Positions 1 through 8,374 of a DNA stretch of 64,000 nucleotides are shown in pieces (positions within the stretch are counted from its first letter, which is position 1; every line of letters starts with the position of its first letter). The notes below the pieces were generated by a model. It was not told where the DNA came from and made no database searches. It was given only the letters and a program-made list of their open reading frames with translations. A program made the position numbers and the translations under genes. The DNA is from Streptomyces sp. Ru71 (GTDB lineage Bacteria; Actinomycetota; Actinomycetes; Streptomycetales; Streptomycetaceae): contig NZ_PQSS01000005.1 of the NCBI RefSeq assembly GCF_002920535.1, forward strand, positions 62,001 to 126,000, read 5' to 3'.

Positions 1-2
1 GC

Positions 3-173
3 GTCGAGGTGCCGCGCGGGGCCGTGGTCACCGTGTGGTTCGACTTCGGCGAGGGCGAGGGAGGCGGCGGTGCGGGCGTGCACGAGCCGCGCCTGCCGCA
101 TACGCCGCGCGGCGGGTTGCAGCGGGAGCTGGACGAACCGGGCGATCCGTACGCGGTGATCGGCAGCGGCTGA
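3..173 (+). CDS. C-terminal end of an unidentified protein (partial)
   Basis: An open frame enters from the left edge and ends at TGA 171-173, leaving 57 codons. The fragment has a glycine/glutamate-rich stretch (FGEGEGGGGAG) and ends in DPYAVIGSG. No domain can be assigned from so short a tail. It converges on menG, with a small GC hairpin between the two stops. Codon bias (G/C at third positions) supports real coding. Confidence 0.55.
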   Translation, partial: VEVPRGAVVTVWFDFGEGEGGGGAGVHEPRLPHTPRGGLQRELDEPGDPYAVIGSG

Positions 174-204
174 GCAGGCCGGCCTCCCCGGGCGTGGCGA
201 TACC

Positions 205-226
205 GGCCCCGCGAAGACGCGGGTGC
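205..226. terminator. GC hairpin between converging genes
   Basis: CCCGCG (208-213), a four-base AAGA loop and CGCGGG (218-223) form a perfect 6-bp stem between two converging stop codons. There is no T-run, which is common for actinomycete terminators. Its position suits a bidirectional terminator. Confidence 0.45.
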
Positions 227-228
227 CC

Positions 229-924
229 TCAGCTCTCCTTGAACCCCCGGTGCAGCGCCACCACGCCACCCGTCAGGTTGCGCCAGGCCACCTTGGTCCA
301 GCCGGCCTTGCGCAGCCGTTCGGCGAGGGCGGGCTGGTCCGGCCAGGCGCGGATGGACTCGGCGAGGTAGACGTACGCGTCCGGGTTGGAGGACACCGCC
401 CGGGCCACCGGCGGTAGGGCGCGCATCAGGTACTCGGTGTAGACGGTCCGGAACGGCGCCCACGTCGGGTGCGAGAACTCGCAGATGACCACCCGGCCGC
501 CCGGGCGTGTCACCCGGTACATCTCGCGCAGGGCCGCGTCGAAGTCCTGCACGTTGCGCAGCCCGAAGGAGATCGTCACCGCGTCGAAGGTGTCGTCCTT
601 GAACGGCAGCCTCGTCGCGTCGCCGGCGGTGAAGGGCAGCCAGGTGTGCTTGCGCTTGCCCACCTGCAGCATGCCGAGCGAGAAGTCGCAGGGCACGACG
701 TAGGCACCGCTCTGCGCGAAGGGCAGCGAGGAGGTCGCCGTACCGGCGGCCAGGTCGAGCACCTTCTGCGCGGGCCGGGCGTCGACGGCCTTGGCCACCT
801 CCTTGCGCCAGCGGCGGTCCTGCCCCAGGGACAGCACGTCGTTGGTCAGGTCGTACCGTTCCGCCACGTTGTCGAACATCGAGGCGACTTCGTGCGGCTG
901 CTTGTCCAGGGATGCGCGGGTCAC
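229..924 (-). CDS. menG: Demethylmenaquinone methyltransferase (MenG/UbiE)
   Basis: SAM-dependent methyltransferase of 231 aa for the last step of menaquinone synthesis, C-methylation of the demethylated quinone. The N-terminus carries the family signature [17 protein letters not shown] (about residues 13-29), and the SAM-binding glycine motif [10 protein letters not shown] lies near 55-64. A second signature, SFGLRNV, follows, then the post-motif region around YRVTRPGG. The start is GTG at 924, overlapping the TGA of the acyltransferase gene (GTGA). An upstream extension in the same frame is rejected because it only shadows that gene. Length fits the family. It completes the futalosine pathway whose other genes lie elsewhere in the window. 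Confidence 0.93.
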   Translation of the reverse strand: MTRASLDKQPHEVASMFDNVAERYDLTNDVLSLGQDRRWRKEVAKAVDARPAQKVLDLAAGTATSSLPFAQSGAYVVPCDFSLGMLQVGKRKHTWLPFTAGDATRLPFKDDTFDAVTISFGLRNVQDFDAALREMYRVTRPGGRVVICEFSHPTWAPFRTVYTEYLMRALPPVARAVSSNPDAYVYLAESIRAWPDQPALAERLRKAGWTKVAWRNLTGGVVALHRGFKES

Positions 925-2030
925 GCGCCCATTGTTGCAGTACGCCCTCCCGGCAGGAGCCGCGGCTTCTTGCGCGCGGCGACGTCCTCCACCCACCCGC
1001 ACAGCAGCACGAACGCGCCGATCAGCAGCCAGCCGACGCCGAACAGGAACCACTGGCTGCCCAGCGGCAGATGGGCGGCGAAGGCCGGCACGTCCCACAG
1101 CCGGTCGGTCAGCGGCACCGCGAGGATCAGGGCGATCTCGTGCCAGAGGTAGAGCGTCACCGCGCGGGCGTTGAAGACGGTGACCAGCCGGTCCAGCCGG
1201 GGCAGGCGGGCGAGCCCGGCGAAGTCGGTCCGCAGGCGTTCCTTGGCCCACATCAGCAGCGCCACGAACCCGGCCGACCAGAAAGCCTGCGCGAGCGGGT
1301 TCTCGTCCAGGTCGTAGGTGCCGAACTCGGCGCGGTGGGCGAAGGCGTACCAGCCGCCGAACGCGAGCGCGGCGAGCGAGAACACGACGACCGGAGCGGG
1401 CCGCGTCCGCGCGAGCACCCCGTCGCGGTGCGCGAAGCCGAGCAGCCAGCAGAACAGGTAGGTCGCCAGGTCCCACAGGGCGCTGCCGAGCCGGCCGTCC
1501 GGCGGCTGCCGGACGTACTGGAAGACGACGACCGGGAGGAGCGAGACAAGCAGCACCGGCACCGGAGCGAGCCGGAAGACCCGCAGCAGCAGCGGGGACA
1601 GCAGCACGAACCACAGATAGGTGCGCAGATACCAGAGGATCTCCCAGGCCTGCTCGCCCCACGCGCTGCCCGGCGCGTCGCCGAGCGGCACGATCCAGTA
1701 GACGGCCTGCCATCCCGGCATCCAGCCGTGCACCAGCATGGCGAGGACGACGAAGACACCCCAGAACCAGAACGGCGGCAGGAGGCGGCGCAGCCGGCCG
1801 CGCACCACCGCGAGCGCCGGCCGCTCCAGCGACCTCGCCATCAGGGTCCCGGCCAGGCCGAACATGACCCCCATCGAGGGGAAGACGTATCCGGCCCAGG
1901 CCCAGCCGAAGGTGTGGTAGGTGACGACTCGGACCAGGGCCACGGCCCGGAGCGTGTCGAAATAACGGTCCCGGCCGGACGCGGGGGCGGCCCGCACGGC
2001 CCGTACCGCGCTCCTGCTGTGCGCCCCCAC
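921..2030 (-). CDS. Acyltransferase family 3 membrane protein
   Basis: 369-aa multi-pass membrane protein of the acyltransferase-3 family, which O-acylates sugars or other envelope molecules. The N-terminal [17 protein letters not shown] segment matches the family's opening motif, with the conserved Arg and the His of the catalytic region. About ten hydrophobic segments follow, plus [12 protein letters not shown] and a C-terminal LYLWHE motif. It starts at GTG 2030, one base after the stop of the deacetylase-glycosyltransferase gene, with a GGGGGTGAG Shine-Dalgarno inside that gene's end, so the two are translationally linked. The context suggests it modifies the polysaccharide made by the upstream enzyme, which is an inference. 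Confidence 0.85.
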   Translation of the reverse strand: MGAHSRSAVRAVRAAPASGRDRYFDTLRAVALVRVVTYHTFGWAWAGYVFPSMGVMFGLAGTLMARSLERPALAVVRGRLRRLLPPFWFWGVFVVLAMLVHGWMPGWQAVYWIVPLGDAPGSAWGEQAWEILWYLRTYLWFVLLSPLLLRVFRLAPVPVLLVSLLPVVVFQYVRQPPDGRLGSALWDLATYLFCWLLGFAHRDGVLARTRPAPVVVFSLAALAFGGWYAFAHRAEFGTYDLDENPLAQAFWSAGFVALLMWAKERLRTDFAGLARLPRLDRLVTVFNARAVTLYLWHEIALILAVPLTDRLWDVPAFAAHLPLGSQWFLFGVGWLLIGAFVLLCGWVEDVAARKKPRLLPGGRTATMGA

Positions 2031-2031
2031 C

Positions 2032-4263
2032 TCAGCTCACCCCCGCCGGCGTGCCGACCTCGCCGGTGCGCTTCAGCTTCTGCCAGCGCAGCCGGCCGCC
2101 GGTCAGCGCCGTGACGCAGGAGTGGATGAGGACGAGGTACATCATCTGCCGGTAGGCCAGCTGCTGGAGCGGCATCATCAGCAGATAGCGGTACTTCTCC
2201 CGGTCCAGACGGAAGGCGTACGCCGCGCACAGCAGCTGCACGCCGAGCACGGCGAGCCAGGCCAGCAGGGCCGCCCGGAAGTCGATGAAGATCATCGAGT
2301 AGACGGTGAACACGTCGATCAGCGGCGCGAAGACCGGCGTGACGATCTGGAAGAGGACGACCAGCGGCATGCCGACGCGCCCGAAACGCCCCGAAGGTCC
2401 CCGGTCCGTGAGCGACTTGCGGTGCTTCCACAGGGCCTGCATCGTGCCGTACGACCAGCGGTAGCGCTGCGACCACAGCTGCTTGAGCGAGCCCGGCGCC
2501 TCCGTCCACGCGCGCGCGTGCTCCTGGTAGACCACCCGCCAGCCGGCGCGGTGCAGGGCGATGGTGATGTCGGTGTCCTCGGCGAGCGTGTCCTCGCTCA
2601 TCCCGCCGACCTCCAGCACGGCCTCCCGCCGGAACGCGCCGATGGCCCCGGGGATCGTCGGCATGCAGCGCAGCAGGTCGTACATGCGCCGGTCGAGGTT
2701 GAAGCCCATGACGTACTCGATGTGCTGCCAGGCCCCGATGACCGTGTTCCGGTTGCCCACCTTGGCGTTGCCCGCGACCGCGCCGACGGACGGGTCGGCG
2801 AAGGGCTGGACCAGCTGCCGCACGGTGTCCGGTTCGAAGACGGTGTCGCCGTCCATCATCACGACGATGTCGTACGAGGCGTGCCGCACGCCGTTGTTGA
2901 GCGCGGCCGGCTTGCCCGCGTTCTCCTGCCGGACGACGCGCACGTTGGGCATGCCGAGCGACTCGGCGATGCCGGCGGTGCCGTCCGTGGAGCCGTCGTC
3001 CACCACGATGATCTCGATCGGGTGGGTGCTCCGCGCCAGTGAGGCGAGGGTGTTGGCGATGCACTCCTTCTCGTTGTACGCCGGGACGATCACGCTGACC
3101 GGGCGGGTGACCGGCTCTCCCCAGCGGAAGCGGCGCCGGTTGCGCCGGCGGTGGTGGCGGCGGGCCAGGAGCAGCATCATCCCGAACCGGCCCATCACGG
3201 CCACGCCGACGACCAGCAGTCCGGCCGACAGCACCGGCACGGTCCACTCGGCCACGGCGACGGCGGCGATGAGCGCCTTGCCCTCGTACAGGGTGGCGCC
3301 GGTGGCGGTGCGGTGGGCGCCCTGGAGCCCGCCCGGCCCCGGCCCGCCCACGCCGACGGAACTCCCCGATGCCCCGGCACCGGTGCGCTGCTTCTCCATG
3401 ACCCCGCTGATGGTGGTGAAGGTGTATCCCTTCGCCCGCATCTCCTTGATGTACCGGGGCAGCGCCGCGATGGTCTGCGAGCGCTCGCCGCCCGCGTCGT
3501 GGAACAGCACCGAGGCGCCCTTGCCGTCCTTCGGCGTGGCCCACTGGACGATCTTCGACACGCCGGGCCGCTTCCAGTCGTCGCTGTCGGTGTCGATGAA
3601 CACGCTGGTGTAGCCGTCCTCGCCCAGCTCGCGGTAGACCGGCCAGCTGTAGTCGTCGATGGCGTCGGTCCGGGAGGAGTACGGCGCCCGGAACAGCGTG
3701 GTCGTGATCCCGGCGGCGCCCGCGAGCGCCAGCTGGGTCTGGGTCATCTCCCGCCGGACGCGGGCGTCGCTCTGGTAGGAGAGGTCGACATGGGTGAAGG
3801 TGTGGACGCCCACCTCGTTGCCCTGCTCGACCATCGACCTGACGATCCCCGGGTAGCGCGAGACCATCGAGCCGACCAGGAAGAACGTGCCGGGGACGTC
3901 GTACTCCTCAAGGATCTTCAGCACCTGGGGGGTCCAGGTCGGGTCGGGGCCGTCGTCGAAGGTGAGCGCGATCGTCTTGTCCGGCACCGAGACGGTGGTC
4001 GCCCGTCCGCCCCGGAAGGTGAGGATCGGCCCGCCGTCGAGGATGCTCTGCGGCACCTGGCCGGCACTCGCACCGGTGCGCACGCGCTGGTCACCGCCGA
4101 CCTCCGCGCGCAGATAGCCGTCGAGGAGCATCACGCTGGTCAGCGCCAGCAGGAGCAGCAGGGCGACGATGACGCGCGGGCGCTGCAGGGCCGCGGCCTT
4201 GCCGGCCGCCCGCTCGATACGGGTGGGGGCGCGTCGGCGGCCGCGGGAGGAAGAGATGGGCAT
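2032..4263 (-). CDS. Polysaccharide deacetylase-glycosyltransferase family 2 fusion
   Basis: 743-aa two-enzyme membrane protein. A basic N-terminus and one membrane segment (about 31-47) precede a NodB deacetylase domain with TFDDGPD (101-107) and the zinc motif H154-TFT-H158. A second membrane segment (about 335-368) and a very basic RRHHRRRNRRR linker lead to a processive GT2 domain: VDDGSTDG (421-428), DGD (471-473), the catalytic AEDTD (561-565) and QRYRW (599-603). Further membrane segments close the protein. Topology suggests the polymer is made inside and deacetylated outside. The substrate is probably beta-linked GlcNAc (inference). It lies 18 bp after a small membrane protein gene, in an apparent operon with the acyltransferase and menG. 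Confidence 0.92.
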   Translation of the reverse strand: MPISSSRGRRRAPTRIERAAGKAAALQRPRVIVALLLLLALTSVMLLDGYLRAEVGGDQRVRTGASAGQVPQSILDGGPILTFRGGRATTVSVPDKTIALTFDDGPDPTWTPQVLKILEEYDVPGTFFLVGSMVSRYPGIVRSMVEQGNEVGVHTFTHVDLSYQSDARVRREMTQTQLALAGAAGITTTLFRAPYSSRTDAIDDYSWPVYRELGEDGYTSVFIDTDSDDWKRPGVSKIVQWATPKDGKGASVLFHDAGGERSQTIAALPRYIKEMRAKGYTFTTISGVMEKQRTGAGASGSSVGVGGPGPGGLQGAHRTATGATLYEGKALIAAVAVAEWTVPVLSAGLLVVGVAVMGRFGMMLLLARRHHRRRNRRRFRWGEPVTRPVSVIVPAYNEKECIANTLASLARSTHPIEIIVVDDGSTDGTAGIAESLGMPNVRVVRQENAGKPAALNNGVRHASYDIVVMMDGDTVFEPDTVRQLVQPFADPSVGAVAGNAKVGNRNTVIGAWQHIEYVMGFNLDRRMYDLLRCMPTIPGAIGAFRREAVLEVGGMSEDTLAEDTDITIALHRAGWRVVYQEHARAWTEAPGSLKQLWSQRYRWSYGTMQALWKHRKSLTDRGPSGRFGRVGMPLVVLFQIVTPVFAPLIDVFTVYSMIFIDFRAALLAWLAVLGVQLLCAAYAFRLDREKYRYLLMMPLQQLAYRQMMYLVLIHSCVTALTGGRLRWQKLKRTGEVGTPAGVS

Positions 4264-4281
4264 GGGGTCGTGTCGCTCCGG

Positions 4282-4596
4282 TCAGTCGGCGGCGGGGACC
4301 GCGGAGGCGGACGGGACGGTGGTGGGTACGGCGGTGGGGGCGGCGCCGCCGTAGGGGCGGAACTGCCCGGGCAGGTCCCGGCCACCGCCCGCCGTGCCGC
4401 CGAACGGCAGCAGCGAGGAAGGGGTCAGTGAGATGCCCCAGCCCATGAACGCCAGGACCAGCACGGCCGCGTACCCGAGGCAGACCGCGCCGACCAGCAG
4501 GCCGAGTCGGCGCAGCAGCTTGGCGCGGCGGCCGGAGGTGTCCACGAACACGGGCCCGTCGGCGGCGTGTTTTTCGATGACGTGCTCGGAATGCAT
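4282..4596 (-). CDS. Small membrane protein preceding the polysaccharide synthase
   Basis: 104-aa protein of unknown function. It has a polar N-terminus, a basic RRAKLLRRLG stretch and one long hydrophobic segment (about 31-55). A Gly/Pro/Ala/Thr-rich tail follows that would lie outside the cell. It is the first gene of the leftward operon with the deacetylase-glycosyltransferase. A role as partner or anchor for that enzyme is plausible from position only. Confidence 0.7.
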   Translation of the reverse strand: MHSEHVIEKHAADGPVFVDTSGRRAKLLRRLGLLVGAVCLGYAAVLVLAFMGWGISLTPSSLLPFGGTAGGGRDLPGQFRPYGGAAPTAVPTTVPSASAVPAAD

Positions 4597-4689
4597 TCCC
4601 CGGACATTAGGGAGCGTTCATATGGAAAGCTCGGGATGCGTTATGAGCCACCCATGAATGCCGCCGGCCTGTCTGTTTCCTGAGAAGGA

Positions 4690-4709
4690 ACCTGTGCCGC
4701 CGCACAGGT
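4690..4709. promoter_or_regulatory. Perfect palindrome in a divergent intergenic region
   Basis: ACCTGTGC (4690-4697) and GCACAGGT (4702-4709) form a perfect 8-bp inverted repeat with a 4-base spacer. It lies between the small membrane protein gene (leftward) and the GH18-like lipoprotein gene (rightward, starting at 4731). A regulator binding site is the likeliest reading. The regulator is unknown. Confidence 0.45.
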
Positions 4710-4730
4710 GGCTGTGACAGTTTCCGGGCC

Positions 4731-5744
4731 ATGAGGAGTCACAAGAGGTGGGCGGCCGCGCTCGGTTGCCTTTTCGTCCTGGCCACGGCGGGGTGCGCCC
4801 CCGACCAGAACGCCGCCGAAAGCGCCCCGAGCAACACTTCACCCAGCACTTCACCCAGTACTTCACCGAGCACGCTCTACGAGCCCTACGTGAGCGCCAC
4901 CACCGCCTCGGCCCTCGACTCCGCAGGCTCCCCGACGACGTACAACGCGGCCTTCGTCATAGCGAACGGCACTGCTTGCACCGCGAGTTGGAACGGAACC
5001 CACGCCCTCACCGACACGTCGGTGACTTCCCGGATCGCGGCGCTGAAGAAGAACGGCTCCGACGTCCGCGTCTCCTTCGGCGGCGCCTCCGGCAAGGAGC
5101 TGGCGGCGGTCTGCGGCAGCGTCTCCGCACTGGCGCAGGCGTACGGCGCCGCCCTGGACGCGGTGGGCGCCACCCGGGCCGACTTCGACATCGAGGGCGA
5201 CGAGCTGACCGACTCCGCCTCCGTCGCCCTGCGCTCCCGGGCCATCGCCGAGCTGCAGAAGGAACGGCCCGGCCTGGAGGTCTCCTTCACGCTGCCGGTG
5301 ATGCCGGCCGGGCTGGACGCGGACAGCCTGGCGCTGCTGGCGTCCGCGAACACGTACGACGTACAGGTCTCCACGGTCAACCTGATGACCATGAACTACG
5401 GCGAGTCGTACGCCGGTGACATGGGCGGCTACGCCGTCACCGCCGCGACCGCCGCCCACGCCCAGCTGAAGCAGGTGTTCGGCGGCTCGGACGCGGCGGC
5501 CTGGCGGGGCATGGCGCTCACCTCGATGATCGGCGTGAACGACGTCGCCGGTGAGACGTTCACGCTCGCCGACGCGGCGGAGGTGCGGGAGTTCGCCGTG
5601 CGGAAGGGCATCGCATGGGTGTCGATGTGGTCGACGTTCCGCGACCGGCAGTGCGCGGACGGCTCCTCCGCCGAGGACGTGGCCACCGATTGCAGCGGGG
5701 TGGAGCAGCAGGACGGGGCGTTCGCGCAGGCGTTCTCGGGGTAG
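4731..5744 (+). CDS. GH18-like (chitinase-like) lipoprotein
   Basis: 337-aa secreted lipoprotein. The signal peptide ends in the lipobox ATAGC with Cys22 as lipid anchor, followed by a Ser/Thr/Pro linker with TSPS repeats (about 36-48). The rest resembles the catalytic barrel of bacterial GH18 chitinases: a VRVSFGG strand (112-118), then DFDIEGDE (151-158), which fits the DxDxE catalytic motif with E155 as acid. Later VNLMTMNYG and WVSMWS strands fit the barrel. It likely acts on extracellular GlcNAc polymers. Its TAG stop directly abuts the stop of the converging next gene with no spacer. No strong Shine-Dalgarno is seen. Confidence 0.82.
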   Translation: MRSHKRWAAALGCLFVLATAGCAPDQNAAESAPSNTSPSTSPSTSPSTLYEPYVSATTASALDSAGSPTTYNAAFVIANGTACTASWNGTHALTDTSVTSRIAALKKNGSDVRVSFGGASGKELAAVCGSVSALAQAYGAALDAVGATRADFDIEGDELTDSASVALRSRAIAELQKERPGLEVSFTLPVMPAGLDADSLALLASANTYDVQVSTVNLMTMNYGESYAGDMGGYAVTAATAAHAQLKQVFGGSDAAAWRGMALTSMIGVNDVAGETFTLADAAEVREFAVRKGIAWVSMWSTFRDRQCADGSSAEDVATDCSGVEQQDGAFAQAFSG

Positions 5745-6350
5745 TCAGCGGCGCCGGTACACCAGGCGTCCCGCGACGACCGTCGCCACGCACGTGCCGG
5801 CCCCGCGTTCCGCCAGCTCCGAGACGTCCCGTACGTCGAACACCGCGAACCGGGCTGCCGAGCCGGCCTCCCGTTCGGGCGCGAACTCCACGGGCGCCCC
5901 GCAGGAGTACGGGTCGAGGGAGGCGGGCCCCTGCGGTCTGCCGAGGCGGCCCACCACACCCAGCCCGGTGCGCCGCACCGCGTCCTGCACCGCGCGGTTG
6001 GCGAGCGGCTCGCAGGCCGCCGCGACCGTGCCGTGCGCCAGCATGCGCTGCACCCCGCGCCGGGCGCTCGCACCCCAGCGCACCTCGTCCAGCGCGAGCG
6101 CCGCCAGCGCCTCCCCCGTCAGCGGCTCGGTGCCGAGTTCCGCGGCCTCCCGCGGGTCCGGGTGGTAGGCCTCCTCCAGCAGCTCGTTGCCGTACAGGTT
6201 GACCAGCCCCGGGGTGAGGATGCCCGGCCACTCGCGCACGCGGGCCGCCGGATGCGCGGCGCGCACCTCCTCCAGGGGCCCGGCGGTGGCGATCCACTCG
6301 CCCTGCACGGCCAGCGCGCGGCCCCGGGAGTCGGCGTGAATCGTCAGCAC
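5745..6350 (-). CDS. Amidohydrolase-like (imidazolonepropionase-like) protein beside mqnC
   Basis: 201-aa protein resembling the composite beta-sandwich of amidohydrolases. It has a short N-terminal beta region (LAVQGEWIATAGPLEEVR), then PGILTPGLVNLYGNE where active amidohydrolases carry PGxxDxHxH, and a C-terminal VATVVAGRLVYRRR strand pair. The metal-binding HxH is missing and the barrel is far too short (usual length about 400 aa), so catalysis by the classical mechanism is unlikely. It starts at GTG 6350, 7 bp after the mqnC stop, so it is probably cotranscribed with mqnC. A link to futalosine metabolism is inferred from position. Confidence 0.72.
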   Translation of the reverse strand: MLTIHADSRGRALAVQGEWIATAGPLEEVRAAHPAARVREWPGILTPGLVNLYGNELLEEAYHPDPREAAELGTEPLTGEALAALALDEVRWGASARRGVQRMLAHGTVAAACEPLANRAVQDAVRRTGLGVVGRLGRPQGPASLDPYSCGAPVEFAPEREAGSAARFAVFDVRDVSELAERGAGTCVATVVAGRLVYRRR

Positions 6351-6357
6351 GGCGGCG

Positions 6358-7554
6358 TCAGTTGGACGCGAGCAGCTTCAGCTCGGGGTGGGCCGTGCCG
6401 CCCTCGATCGCCGTCGAGGAGATGTGGGAGACCACGCGGTCGTCGACCGGGTCGTTCGCCGGGTCGTCGTGCACGACGAGGTGCTCGTACGTCGTCGAAC
6501 GCTGCGCCGGGACGCGGCCCGCCTTGCGGATCAGGTCGATGATCTCCATGCGGTTGGAGCGGTGCTTGGCACCGGCGGAGGAGACCACGTTCTCCTCCAG
6601 CATGATCGAGCCGAGGTCGTCCGCGCCGTAGTGCAGGGAGAGCTGCCCGACCTCCTTGCCGGTGGTCAGCCAGGAGCCCTGGATGTGGGCCACGTTGTCC
6701 AGGAACAGACGGGCGACCGCGATGATGCGCAGGTACTCGAAGAGGGTCGTCTGGGTGCGGCCCTTCAGGTGGTTGTTCTCCGGCTGGTAGGTGTACGGGA
6801 TGAACGCGCGGAAGCCGCCCGTGCGGTCCTGCACGTCGCGGATCATCCGCAGGTGCTCGATGCGCTCGGCGTTGGTCTCGCCGGTGCCCATCAGCATCGT
6901 CGACGTCGACTCCACGCCCAGCCGGTGCGCGGTCTCCATGATCTCCAGCCAGCGCTCGCCGGACTCCTTCAGCGGGGCGATGGCCTTGCGCGGCCGCTCG
7001 GGCAGCAGCTCGGCGCCGGCGCCCGCGAAGGAGTCCAGGCCGGCCTCGTGGATGCGGGTGATGGCCTCCTCGACCGACACACCGCTGATCCGGGCCATGT
7101 GCTCCACCTCGGACGCGCCCAGCGAGTGGATCACCAGCTGCGGGAAGGCGTCCTTGATGGCCTTGAAGTGCGTCTCGTAGTACTCGACGCCGAAGTCCGG
7201 GTGGTGGCCGCCCTGGAACATGATCTGGGTGCCGCCCAGCTCCACGGTCTCCGCGCAGCGGCGCAGGATGTCGTCGAGGTCGCGGGTCCAGCCCTTGTCG
7301 CTCTTCGGCGGGGCGTAGAAGGCGCAGAACTTGCACGCCGTGACGCACACGTTCGTGTAGTTGATGTTCCGCTCGATGATGTACGTCGCGATGTGCTCGG
7401 TGCCCGCGTACCGGCGGCGGCGCACGGCGTCGGCGGCGGCGCCGAGCGCGTGCAGCGGGGCGTCCCGGTAGAGGTCGAGCGCCTCCTCGGGGGTGATCCG
7501 TCCGCCCGCGGCGGCACGGTCGAGGACGGACTGGAGGTCGGCCTTCTCGGTCAC
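6358..7554 (-). CDS. mqnC: Cyclic dehypoxanthinylfutalosine synthase MqnC
   Basis: 398-aa radical SAM enzyme that cyclises dehypoxanthine futalosine in the futalosine route to menaquinone. The [4Fe-4S] motif CVTACKFCAFY (CxxxCxxC) follows INYTNV near residue 65. FQGGHHPDFGVEYYE and HSLGASEVEHMARISG are typical of the MqnC/MqnE family. The close relative MqnE is encoded at 55547-56710 and is separable by the AFYAPP versus SFQRKP residues after the cluster motif. The start is GTG 7554 with a GAAAGGGA ribosome site upstream. Confidence 0.95.
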   Translation of the reverse strand: MTEKADLQSVLDRAAAGGRITPEEALDLYRDAPLHALGAAADAVRRRRYAGTEHIATYIIERNINYTNVCVTACKFCAFYAPPKSDKGWTRDLDDILRRCAETVELGGTQIMFQGGHHPDFGVEYYETHFKAIKDAFPQLVIHSLGASEVEHMARISGVSVEEAITRIHEAGLDSFAGAGAELLPERPRKAIAPLKESGERWLEIMETAHRLGVESTSTMLMGTGETNAERIEHLRMIRDVQDRTGGFRAFIPYTYQPENNHLKGRTQTTLFEYLRIIAVARLFLDNVAHIQGSWLTTGKEVGQLSLHYGADDLGSIMLEENVVSSAGAKHRSNRMEIIDLIRKAGRVPAQRSTTYEHLVVHDDPANDPVDDRVVSHISSTAIEGGTAHPELKLLASN

Positions 7555-7624
7555 CGGAGCGTCCCTTTCGTAAGGGGTGTAACGGACCGAACCAGCGTAC
7601 GCCAGGCGTCCGACGCCGCTGACC

Positions 7625-8374
7625 TCAGGCCGTGTACGCGCCGACCAGCAGCCCCGCGAAAGCCCCCGCGAGCAGGAACGGCCCGAACGCGATGGCCGTG
7701 CGCCGCCCGGCGCCCCGCGCGACGACCAGGAAACCGCCGTACAGCGCCCCGAACAGGAACCCGGCGAAGGTGCCCAGCAGCAGCGTCGGCCAGCCGTACC
7801 AGCCGAGGACGGCCCCCACTCCCAGCGCCAGCTTCACATCGCCGAAGGCCATGCCGGCCGGGTTGATCAGGAACAGCAGGAAGTAGCCGCCGCCCAGGGC
7901 GAGGGCGCCGAGCAGGGCCGTCGTCCAGTGCCCGGCATGCTCGGGCGCCAGCGCGGCCAGGCCCAGCAGCAGCGCGGCGGCCCCGGCCAGCGGCAGGGTG
8001 AGCGGGTCGGGCAGCCGCTGCACCCGCAGATCCACGAGGGCGAGCAGGACGCCGGCGGGCGCCAGCAGCAGCCACACGCCCAGCTCGGGCCGGATGCCGG
8101 TGGCGGCGGCGAGCGCGGCGCACAGCAGGGCGGTGACGAGCGCGAGGGGCCAGGCATGGGGGCCGTACGACTGCCGGCACGTGCGGCAGGGGGCCGGGCC
8201 GAGCCAGCCCCGGACGGGGTGCCCGTGCGGGCACTCCCGCCGCCACCCCTCCTGCTCCTCGCCCTCCTGCGCGGAGGGCACGCAGAAGCGGTACGCCGCC
8301 CTCGGCAGCAGCGCCCCCGCCACCGCGCCCCACAGCGCGGCGGCGACGACGATCAGAGGGCCCGGGTCGCTCAT
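7625..8374 (-). CDS. Prepilin peptidase (A24 family, TadV/CpaA type)
   Basis: 249-aa polytopic membrane aspartic protease that would cleave Flp-type prepilins. The core motif MAFGDVKLALGVG contains the catalytic GxGD-like FGD. A soluble N-terminal loop has CPHGHP and CRTCRQSYG, similar to the cysteine-rich loop of PilD-type peptidases. About seven hydrophobic segments are visible. Its ATG overlaps the stop of the LysM/BTAD gene (ATGA), so both are in one operon. Its likely substrate is the Flp pilin at 16047-16298. Confidence 0.9.
   Translation of the reverse strand: MSDPGPLIVVAAALWGAVAGALLPRAAYRFCVPSAQEGEEQEGWRRECPHGHPVRGWLGPAPCRTCRQSYGPHAWPLALVTALLCAALAAATGIRPELGVWLLLAPAGVLLALVDLRVQRLPDPLTLPLAGAAALLLGLAALAPEHAGHWTTALLGALALGGGYFLLFLINPAGMAFGDVKLALGVGAVLGWYGWPTLLLGTFAGFLFGALYGGFLVVARGAGRRTAIAFGPFLLAGAFAGLLVGAYTA

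Noticed and set aside
925..1713. N-terminal extension of menG in frame
   Set aside because: It only shadows the acyltransferase gene; the methyltransferase family starts at GTG 924, which overlaps the upstream stop.
4831..4875. Short direct repeats (ACTTCACCCAGC) as a CRISPR
   Set aside because: They are 12-15-bp coding repeats for a TSPS linker in the lipoprotein; no spacers or cas genes.
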